A stretch of DNA of 10,163 bases from an uncultured Clostridia bacterium (lineage in GTDB: Bacteria > Bacillota > Clostridia > UBA1381): assembly GCA_905235885.1 (NCBI GenBank), contig CAJONM010000186.1, forward strand, positions 1 through 10,163, given 5' to 3'. Position 1 is the stretch's first letter, and each line of letters opens with the position of its first letter. Below the pieces are notes generated by a model. The model was not told the origin of the DNA, ran no database searches, and worked only from the letters and a program-made list of their open reading frames with translations. Shown here one piece after another: positions 1 to 6,458 of the stretch. A program made the translations under genes and the position numbers.

Positions 1-1472
1 ACGCTCTTATCGGATTTACCACATGGGAAGGCTACAACTACGAGGATGCCGTATTGATAAGTGAGGAGCTTGTTAAAAACGACACATTCACATCCATCCA
101 TATGGAGGAATACGAGTGTGAGGCAAGAGATACAAAGCTCGGCGCGGAGGAGATAACGAGGGATATACCGAATGTTTCCGAGGACGCGCTGAAGGATCTT
201 GACGAAAACGGCATCATAAGAATAGGCGCAGAAGTCCACGCCGGCGATATTCTTGTCGGCAAGGTAACGCCCAAGGGCGAAACGGAACTGACGGCTGAAG
301 AGCGGCTGCTCCGCGCGATATTCGGCGAGAAAGCGCGCGAGGTGCGCGACACATCGCTGCGCGTACCGCACGGCGAGTCGGGCATAATAGTGGACATCAA
401 GAAATTCTCACGCGAAAACGGCGACGAAGGCTCGCCCGGCGTAAACCAGTCGGTAGTATGCTATATCGCTCAGAAGCGTAAGATAAGCGTCGGCGACAAG
501 ATGGCGGGCAGACACGGAAACAAGGGTGTTGTATCGCGCGTTCTTCCGCGCGAGGATATGCCGTTCTTAGAGGACGGTACGCCGCTTGAGATCGTTCTTA
601 ATCCGCTCGGCGTTCCGTCGCGTATGAATATAGGACAGGTGCTTGAGATGCATTTGGGCTATGCCTACAGAACTCTCAGCAGCAGAACGAGAGAGCAGCT
701 TGAAAGCATATCGGGCGACACATTCAGAAACGCACTGCTGGAAGCTTACGATACCAAGCGTCCGGGCAGAGATATAAAGATCGCAACGCCTGTATTTGAC
801 GGCGCGCAGGACGCGGACATAAAGGAAGCGTTCCGCGAGGCAGGGCTTGACAAATCATTCAAATCAGTCGTATATGACGGCAGAACGGGCGAAAAATTCG
901 ATAATCCCGTTACGGTCGGAGTGATGTACTATCTGAAGCTGCATCATCTTGTTGATGACAAGATCCATGCGCGTTCGACCGGCCCGTATTCACTCGTAAC
1001 GCAGCAGCCGCTGGGCGGTAAGGCTCAGTTCGGCGGACAGCGTTTCGGTGAAATGGAAGTGTGGGCGCTGGAGGCATACGGCGCGGCATACACCCTGCAG
1101 GAGATCCTTACCGTTAAGTCCGACGATATTGTCGGCAGAGTAAAGACATACGAGGCTATCGTCAAGGGCGAGAACATACCGAAATCGGGTGTTCCGGAAT
1201 CATTCGAGGTAATGGTCAAGGAGCTTCAGTCGCTCGCACTTGATATAAAGATACTCAACCATGACATGGAGGAGATCGATCTTGACGCATCCTTTGAAGA
1301 TGACGATGATACAGTCAATGAGGAGATCATGAGAACAATGGACGACAGTGCCGACGACAAGCTCAGCGAGGACGACCTCGACGATGCGAATATGCTGTTG
1401 GAAGAGGACGACGATGACCTTTTCATCGACGCCGAGGACGACGGCGAGCTGGCCGACGATAGTGATTTTTAA
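1..1472 (+). CDS. rpoB: RNA polymerase beta subunit, C-terminal part (5' truncated by window)
   Basis: This is the 3' end of the gene for the beta subunit of RNA polymerase, which with beta' forms the catalytic core of transcription in the cytoplasm. The reading frame is open from base 3 with no start in the window, so about 489 codons of the usual 1150–1250 are present. Diagnostic stretches are WEGYNYEDAV at the left edge, GDKMAGRHGNKG at 492–527 (its two lysines line up with the active-centre lysines K1065 and K1073 of E. coli), and the KLHHLVDDKIHARSTG segment followed by QPLGGKAQFGGQRFGEMEVW near 940–1065, which is the beta C-terminal anchor that packs on beta'. The last 64 residues (1278–1469) are a very acidic, probably disordered tail with half Asp or Glu. 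The rifampicin-site region lies upstream of the window. rpoC follows after 28 bases, the standard arrangement. Confidence 0.98.
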   Translation, partial: ALIGFTTWEGYNYEDAVLISEELVKNDTFTSIHMEEYECEARDTKLGAEEITRDIPNVSEDALKDLDENGIIRIGAEVHAGDILVGKVTPKGETELTAEERLLRAIFGEKAREVRDTSLRVPHGESGIIVDIKKFSRENGDEGSPGVNQSVVCYIAQKRKISVGDKMAGRHGNKGVVSRVLPREDMPFLEDGTPLEIVLNPLGVPSRMNIGQVLEMHLGYAYRTLSSRTREQLESISGDTFRNALLEAYDTKRPGRDIKIATPVFDGAQDADIKEAFREAGLDKSFKSVVYDGRTGEKFDNPVTVGVMYYLKLHHLVDDKIHARSTGPYSLVTQQPLGGKAQFGGQRFGEMEVWALEAYGAAYTLQEILTVKSDDIVGRVKTYEAIVKGENIPKSGVPESFEVMVKELQSLALDIKILNHDMEEIDLDASFEDDDDTVNEEIMRTMDDSADDKLSEDDLDDANMLLEEDDDDLFIDAEDDGELADDSDF

Positions 1473-1500
1473 CCTGTATTGACTGAACGGAGGATTTCAA

Positions 1501-4500
1501 ATGCTGGAATTTAACAATTTTGAAGCGATAAAAATAGGGCTTGCATCACCGGAGGCAATTCTTAAATGGTCATACGGTGAGGTCACCAAGCCCGAAACGA
1601 TCAATTACCGCACGCTCAAGCCCGAAAAGGACGGTCTTTATTGCGAACGCATTTTCGGACCGACAAAGGACTGGGAATGCCATTGCGGTAAATATAAGAA
1701 GATAAGATTTAAGGGTAAGGTCTGCGAGCGCTGCGGCGTTGAGGTGACGCGCGCGAAGGTAAGGCGCGAGAGAATGGGTCATATAAACCTTGCAACGCCT
1801 GTTTCGCACATATGGTACTTCAAGGGCGTTCCGTCCTCGATAGGCCTTATGCTCGACATTTCGCCGCGGCAGCTTGAAAAGGTGCTGTATTTTGCCGCAT
1901 ATATCGTAACAGATGTAAAGCGCGAGCTTAACGACCTTGAAAAGGGTCAGATCCTTACGGATAAGGAATACAACGATTATCTTGAAAAGTACGGCAATCA
2001 GGTATTTACCGCCGGCATGGGCGCCGAGGCGATAAAGGCGCTTTTGGAGGATATCGACATTGATGAGCTTGCCGCATCGCTCAAGGCGGAGCTTGATGAT
2101 GCGCAGGGACAGAAAAAAGCGCGTATAATAAAGCGTCTTGAACTTGTGGAGGCGTTCAGACTTTCGGGCAACCGCCCCGAATGGATGATACTGACCGTCG
2201 TGCCGGTAATTCCGCCGGAGCTGCGCCCCATGGTACAGCTTGACGGCGGCAGATTTGCCACAAGCGATCTTAACGATCTCTACAGACGCGTTATCAACAG
2301 AAACAACCGCCTTAAAAGGCTGTTGGAGCTTGGCGCGCCCGACATAATCATAAGAAACGAGAAGCGTATGCTGCAAGAGGCTGTCGACGCGCTCATTAAC
2401 AACGGCAGACGCGGCAGGACGGTCACAGGACCGGGCAACCGCGCTCTGAAATCGCTCTCGGATCTTTTGAAGGGCAAGCAGGGAAGATTTCGTCAGAACC
2501 TGTTGGGTAAGCGTGTTGACTATTCGGGTCGTTCGGTTATCGTTGTAGGTCCTGAAATGAAGATATACCAGTGCGGCTTGCCGAAGGAGATGGCAATAGA
2601 GCTGTTCAAGCCGTTCGTTATGAAGGAGCTTGTATCAAGGGGCATAGCGCACAACATAAAGAGTGCCAAGCGTATGGTAGAGCGCACCCGTCCGGAGGTA
2701 TGGGATGTGCTTGAGGATGTCATAAAGGAGCATCCGGTGCTGCTTAACCGCGCACCCACGCTGCACCGTCTGGGCATACAGGCGTTTGAGCCGCGTCTTG
2801 TTGAAGGCCGCGCTCTGAAGCTGCATCCGTTGGTATGTACGGCATACAATGCCGACTTTGACGGTGACCAGATGGCTATCCATGTCCCGTTATCGCCGGA
2901 AGCGCAGGCGGAAGCAAGATTTCTTATGCTGTCGGCAAACAACCTCTTAAAGCCGCAGGACGGTCATCCGGTAACGGTGCCGACGCAGGATATGATCCTC
3001 GGCTCGTATTACCTCACGCTCGTTCGCGAGAACTACAAGAAGATATATGATATTATCGCTGCCGATGAATCGAAGCAGGCGGCGTTTGTCGAAAAGCTTG
3101 CGGCGATATCGTCGGGCGCAGTTGCGGAGAAGAGCTTTGATGATTGGAAAACGGCGTTTGAGTATGTTCTGACGCTTGATAAAGTTGTGCTCAACGAAAC
3201 GAAGATAACGAATGCCGCGCCGATAGCTGTAGGCGGCACGCCTATGACGGTCGATGAATTTCTTGCAGCGGCAAAGGCTGTGGCGATAAAGATATTCGGC
3301 TCCGCCGATGAGGCGCAGATGGCATATGCAACCGATGTAATAACGCTTCAGGAGCGTATTCTCGTCCGGAGAACAGGGGAGGTAGGCGGCGAGCAGATAA
3401 CAAGGCTCGTTCCCACAACGGCAGGACGCATAATCTTTAACGACAACATTCCGCAGGATCTCGGCTTTATCGACAGATCCGATCCGGAGACGGCTTTGTC
3501 TTATGAGGTAGACTTTATCGTTAAAAAGGGACAGCTCGGAGATATAATCAGCCGCTGCATAGACGCGCACGGAACATCCGTAACGGCGGTCATGCTCGAT
3601 GATATAAAATCTACAGGCTATAAATACTCTACTATCGGCGCGCTTACCGTTTCGGTATCAGACATCAATGTTCCCGAATCGAAGCCGGTAATCCTTGCCG
3701 AGGCGGAAAAGAAGGTCGAAGCGATAACGGCTAAATACCGTTTCGGTTTGCTCAATAACGAAGAGCGCTATCAGCAGGTCATCAAGATATGGTCGGACGC
3801 ATCGGCGCAGGTAACGGACGCGATGCTCGATCAGCTCGGTGAATTTAATCCGATATACATGATGGCAGACTCCGGCGCGCGTGGATCGACCAACCAGATA
3901 AGACAGCTTGCCGCGATGCGCGGACTTATGGCGGATACGCAGGGCAGAACGGTCGAGATCCCGATCAGAGCGAACTTCCGCGAGGGTCTGAATGTATTGG
4001 AATACTTCGTATCGTCGCACGGTGCCAGAAAGGGACTTACAGATACAGCGCTCAGAACAGCCGACTCGGGTTATCTTACGAGAAGGCTTGTCGATGTATC
4101 GCAGAATGTTATCGTTCATGAGACTGATTGCGGCACGAACAAGTATACAGAGGTCGAGGATATCCGTGACGGCGAGGAGATAATCGAGCCGTTGTTTGAC
4201 CGTATCGAGGGACGCACATCGTGGGAGACGATAGCCAACCCCGAAACGGGCGAGGTGATCGTAGACGCAGGCGAGCTTATTTCAACATCGCAGGCGCGCG
4301 AGATCGTCAAGTGCGGAATAGAAAAGGTGAAGATCCGTTCGGTACTCACATGTAAATCCAAGGTCGGCGTATGCTCAAAGTGCTACGGCAAGAACCTTGC
4401 GACAGGCACACTCGTCAATATAGGCGAGGCAGTCGGCATAATAGCTGCTCAGTCGATAGGCGAGCCGGGTACTCAGCTTACGATGAGAACCTTCCACGCC

Positions 4501-5274
4501 GGCGGCGTTGCGTCCGGAAACGATATTACGCAGGGTCTTCCGCGTATAGAGGAGCTTTTCGAGGCGCGTAAGCCTAAGGGCGTGGCGATCATATCGGAAA
4601 TAGAGGGAACGGCGCGGATAGATGAGTCCAAGCAGCGCCGCGAGGTCATCATCACAAATGATGACGGCGAGGCAAAGACATATTCGATCCCGTACGGCGC
4701 GTCAATAAAGGTGCATGACGGCGACTATGTCGCAAAGGGCGGCGAGATCACAGCCGGCTCCGTAAACCCGAACGATATATTGAAGATCAACGGCCCCGAT
4801 GCCGTTCAGATGTATATTACCCGTGAGGTACAGAGAACATACCGTATGCAGGGCGTTGACATCAACGACAAGCATGTTGAGGTCATAACGCGTCAGATGC
4901 TGCGTAAGGTACGCATTGAGGAAGCCGGAGACACCGATCTGCTTATTGGCTCGCTCACCGACAGCCTTGAGTTTGAGGACGCCAACGACGCTGCCAGAGA
5001 AAAGGGCGGCGTGGAGGCTGTAGCGTCACCGGTGCTTCTCGGTATTACAAAGGCATCGCTTGCCACCGATTCGTTCCTGTCGGCGGCATCGTTCCAGGAA
5101 ACGACGAAGGTCCTGACCGATGCGGCGATAAAGGGCAAGATCGATCCGCTTATGGGTCTTAAAGAAAATGTCATTATCGGTAAGCTTATACCGGCTGGTA
5201 CGGGTATGAGTATGTATAAAGACATCAACATCACCATGAACGGCGAGGAGATCATAAGCCAAAATATTAAATAA
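1501..5274 (+). CDS. rpoC: RNA polymerase beta' subunit
   Basis: Encodes the 1257-residue beta' subunit, which holds the catalytic magnesium of RNA polymerase. The ATG at 1501 is preceded by CGGAGGA with a 6–7 base spacer. Visible landmarks, in order, are the N-terminal zinc site (Cys60, Cys62, Cys75, Cys78), the NADFDGDQMA motif with the metal-binding Asp452, Asp454 and Asp456, the bridge-helix region from about residue 835 (FVSSHGARKGLTDTALRTAD), the second zinc site (Cys877, Cys951, Cys958, Cys961), and the trigger-loop region from about 979 (GIIAAQSIGEPGTQLTMRTF). The C-terminus retains LGITKASLATDSFLSAASFQ and the GTGM region that contacts omega. The protein is longer than B. subtilis RpoC (1199) mainly because of about 80 extra residues between roughly 510 and 596, where Bacillus has only a short linker. 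All key residues are intact, so it should be functional. It is very likely co-transcribed with rpoB and the rubredoxin gene. Confidence 0.99.
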   Translation: MLEFNNFEAIKIGLASPEAILKWSYGEVTKPETINYRTLKPEKDGLYCERIFGPTKDWECHCGKYKKIRFKGKVCERCGVEVTRAKVRRERMGHINLATPVSHIWYFKGVPSSIGLMLDISPRQLEKVLYFAAYIVTDVKRELNDLEKGQILTDKEYNDYLEKYGNQVFTAGMGAEAIKALLEDIDIDELAASLKAELDDAQGQKKARIIKRLELVEAFRLSGNRPEWMILTVVPVIPPELRPMVQLDGGRFATSDLNDLYRRVINRNNRLKRLLELGAPDIIIRNEKRMLQEAVDALINNGRRGRTVTGPGNRALKSLSDLLKGKQGRFRQNLLGKRVDYSGRSVIVVGPEMKIYQCGLPKEMAIELFKPFVMKELVSRGIAHNIKSAKRMVERTRPEVWDVLEDVIKEHPVLLNRAPTLHRLGIQAFEPRLVEGRALKLHPLVCTAYNADFDGDQMAIHVPLSPEAQAEARFLMLSANNLLKPQDGHPVTVPTQDMILGSYYLTLVRENYKKIYDIIAADESKQAAFVEKLAAISSGAVAEKSFDDWKTAFEYVLTLDKVVLNETKITNAAPIAVGGTPMTVDEFLAAAKAVAIKIFGSADEAQMAYATDVITLQERILVRRTGEVGGEQITRLVPTTAGRIIFNDNIPQDLGFIDRSDPETALSYEVDFIVKKGQLGDIISRCIDAHGTSVTAVMLDDIKSTGYKYSTIGALTVSVSDINVPESKPVILAEAEKKVEAITAKYRFGLLNNEERYQQVIKIWSDASAQVTDAMLDQLGEFNPIYMMADSGARGSTNQIRQLAAMRGLMADTQGRTVEIPIRANFREGLNVLEYFVSSHGARKGLTDTALRTADSGYLTRRLVDVSQNVIVHETDCGTNKYTEVEDIRDGEEIIEPLFDRIEGRTSWETIANPETGEVIVDAGELISTSQAREIVKCGIEKVKIRSVLTCKSKVGVCSKCYGKNLATGTLVNIGEAVGIIAAQSIGEPGTQLTMRTFHAGGVASGNDITQGLPRIEELFEARKPKGVAIISEIEGTARIDESKQRREVIITNDDGEAKTYSIPYGASIKVHDGDYVAKGGEITAGSVNPNDILKINGPDAVQMYITREVQRTYRMQGVDINDKHVEVITRQMLRKVRIEEAGDTDLLIGSLTDSLEFEDANDAAREKGGVEAVASPVLLGITKASLATDSFLSAASFQETTKVLTDAAIKGKIDPLMGLKENVIIGKLIPAGTGMSMYKDINITMNGEEIISQNIK

Positions 5275-5291
5275 AAAAGGAGATACAGACT

Positions 5292-5450
5292 ATGCAGAAA
5301 TACGAATGCCCGTGCGGCTATGTATACGATCCCGCGTTGGGCGATCCTGATAACGGCATCGCGCCCGGCACAGCATGGGAGGATGTTCCGGAGGATTGGG
5401 TATGCCCCACCTGCGGACTTGATAAGAGTATGTTTACACCCATAGACTGA
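5292..5450 (+). CDS. Rubredoxin with a Cys-X-Cys first knuckle
   Basis: A 52-residue protein recognised as rubredoxin, a small cytoplasmic electron carrier with one iron held by four cysteines. In anaerobes it typically passes electrons to rubrerythrin, flavodiiron proteins or superoxide reductase in oxygen and peroxide defence. Visible are YDP and GDPDNGIAPGT in the middle, the aromatic core residues Tyr4, Tyr10, Tyr12, Trp29 and Trp36, and the second iron-binding knuckle Cys38-Pro-Thr-Cys41-Gly. The first knuckle is odd: Cys6-Pro-Cys8-Gly, one residue shorter than the usual Cys-X-X-Cys-Gly. The ATG at 5292 has AAAGGAG at 5276–5282, 9 bases upstream. It begins 17 bases after the rpoC stop and ends before a strong terminator, so it is probably the last gene of the rpoBC transcript. 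The family call is secure; the electron partner cannot be told from here. Confidence 0.93.
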   Translation: MQKYECPCGYVYDPALGDPDNGIAPGTAWEDVPEDWVCPTCGLDKSMFTPID

Positions 5451-5493
5451 GTTTTGGAAAAATCGGTTTTGTGAAGAAAATCCAATAGTCAAA

Positions 5494-5530
5494 AACAAAC
5501 CGCCCACGGCATCGCCGCGGGCGGTTTGTT
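5494..5530. terminator. Bidirectional intrinsic terminator between convergent genes
   Basis: A perfect 12-base inverted repeat (AACAAACCGCCC at 5494–5505, GGGCGGTTTGTT at 5519–5530) continues inward past one A/C mismatch into CGGC/GCCG around a 3-base loop. On the plus strand it is followed by TTATTTTAT and would end the rpoB–rpoC–rubredoxin transcript. On the minus strand the arm runs into a TTTTT stretch (5491–5495) and would end the rny–ymdB transcript. The right arm overlaps the first two bases of the ymdB stop codon (5529–5531). The short gap from 5451 to 5493 holds nothing else that I can recognise. Confidence 0.92.
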
Positions 5531-6305
5531 ATTTTATCCATATCCGCTTGACGGCGGTGGTTTTTCCCGTTGCTTCATCTACGGTAAATATGCAGCCGCA
5601 AAGCTGTCCGACGCCCTGTGCAAGCTCAAATTTTTGCGGCATACCTGTGCTGAACCGCTTTACGATTATATCCTTGTCCATGCCGAGCACCGACTCGGAT
5701 GCGCCCGTCATGCCAAGATCGGTAATATATCCCGTACCGCCGGGAAGTATGCGTTCGTCGGCTGTCTGTATATGCGTATGCGTGCCGAAAACGACGCTTA
5801 CAGTGCCGTCAAGGAAATATCCCATGGCGACCTTTTCCGAGGTCGCTTCTGCATGAAAATCAACAAAGATAACGGGCGTTATTTGTGCGATCCGCTCCGC
5901 TTCCTTTTTTACGGCTGCAAACGGCGAATCACACGGCATGGTGTTTACCTGCCCCATGATATTTATAATACCGACCTTAACGCCGTTTTTTGCCGTTATC
6001 ACCGCGCTGCCTCTGCCGGGCGCATCAGCGGAGAAATTCAACGGTCTTATAATATCGCACTCATCGTTCATAAGCGATATTATCTCCTTAGCGCCCCATG
6101 TATGATTGCCCATGGTGAATATATCAACACCTGCGCGCTTCATTTCCGAATATACGGATGATGTCATCCCTCTGCCGTGGCTGGCGTTCTCGCCGTTGGC
6201 GATTATAAGATCCAGCTCGTGGCTGTATTTGAGGTCATCAAGATATTTAAACAGCATATCGCGTCCCACTCTGCCTACGATATCGCCTATACAAAGCACA
6301 TTCAT
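5529..6305 (-). CDS. ymdB: YmdB-type metallophosphoesterase (TIGR00282 family)
   Basis: A 258-residue cytoplasmic phosphoesterase of the calcineurin-like superfamily, close in length to B. subtilis YmdB (264). The family member in Bacillus hydrolyses 2',3'-cyclic nucleotides and cAMP in vitro and influences biofilm and motility decisions. The dinuclear metal-site residues are all present: Asp8 in IGDIVGRVGRD, Glu39-Asn40 in NGENASHGRG, Asn67-His68 in MGNHTWG, His151 in DFHAEATSEK, and His176 and His178 in FGTHTHIQT. The ATG at 6305 was chosen because AAGGGG (6314–6319) sits 8 bases upstream and because the conserved family N-terminus starts there. The open frame continues upstream to 6380, but that stretch resembles no family member. 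The gene follows rny as in Bacillus, 153 bases downstream and separated from it by a hairpin. I see no clear promoter of its own in that gap. Its true cellular substrate is not settled. Confidence 0.96.
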   Translation of the reverse strand: MNVLCIGDIVGRVGRDMLFKYLDDLKYSHELDLIIANGENASHGRGMTSSVYSEMKRAGVDIFTMGNHTWGAKEIISLMNDECDIIRPLNFSADAPGRGSAVITAKNGVKVGIINIMGQVNTMPCDSPFAAVKKEAERIAQITPVIFVDFHAEATSEKVAMGYFLDGTVSVVFGTHTHIQTADERILPGGTGYITDLGMTGASESVLGMDKDIIVKRFSTGMPQKFELAQGVGQLCGCIFTVDEATGKTTAVKRIWIK

Positions 6306-6333
6306 AACTAATTCCCCTTGATAAAAGATAAAA

Positions 6334-6431
6334 AAGGAGCGCACCGGACGGGTAGAAATGGACGATCCTTTACAGCGCACCGTACCTTTATCGCACGGGG
6401 AGAAAGAATTATCGCATCCGGTATGCTCCTT
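6334..6431 (-). terminator. Long-loop intrinsic terminator or attenuator between rny and ymdB
   Basis: Two 14-base arms (6334–6347 and 6418–6431) pair throughout except for one mismatch (C6342/A6423) and one wobble (G6341/T6424). Read on the minus strand, the closing arm CCGGTGCGCTCC is followed directly by TTTTTTATCTTTT, the pattern of an intrinsic terminator. The loop is unusually long, about 70 bases. The hairpin lies just after the rny stop codon, and its T run ends about 10 bases before the ymdB ribosome binding site. It could end part of the rny transcripts and let the rest continue into ymdB. I find no promoter in the gap to supply ymdB separately. The pairing is visible; the regulatory role is inferred. 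Confidence 0.6.
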
Positions 6432-6458
6432 ATTTTCGTAGTTGGTTTTGGTCGGATC

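Noticed and set aside
1570..2376. Minus-strand open frame of 268 codons inside rpoC
   Set aside because: Antisense shadow of a highly conserved rpoC region, with no family resemblance or ribosome binding site.
6306..6380. N-terminal extension of YmdB to 6380
   Set aside because: The 25 extra residues match nothing in the family and are encoded by the terminator hairpin region. The ATG at 6305 has its own ribosome binding site.
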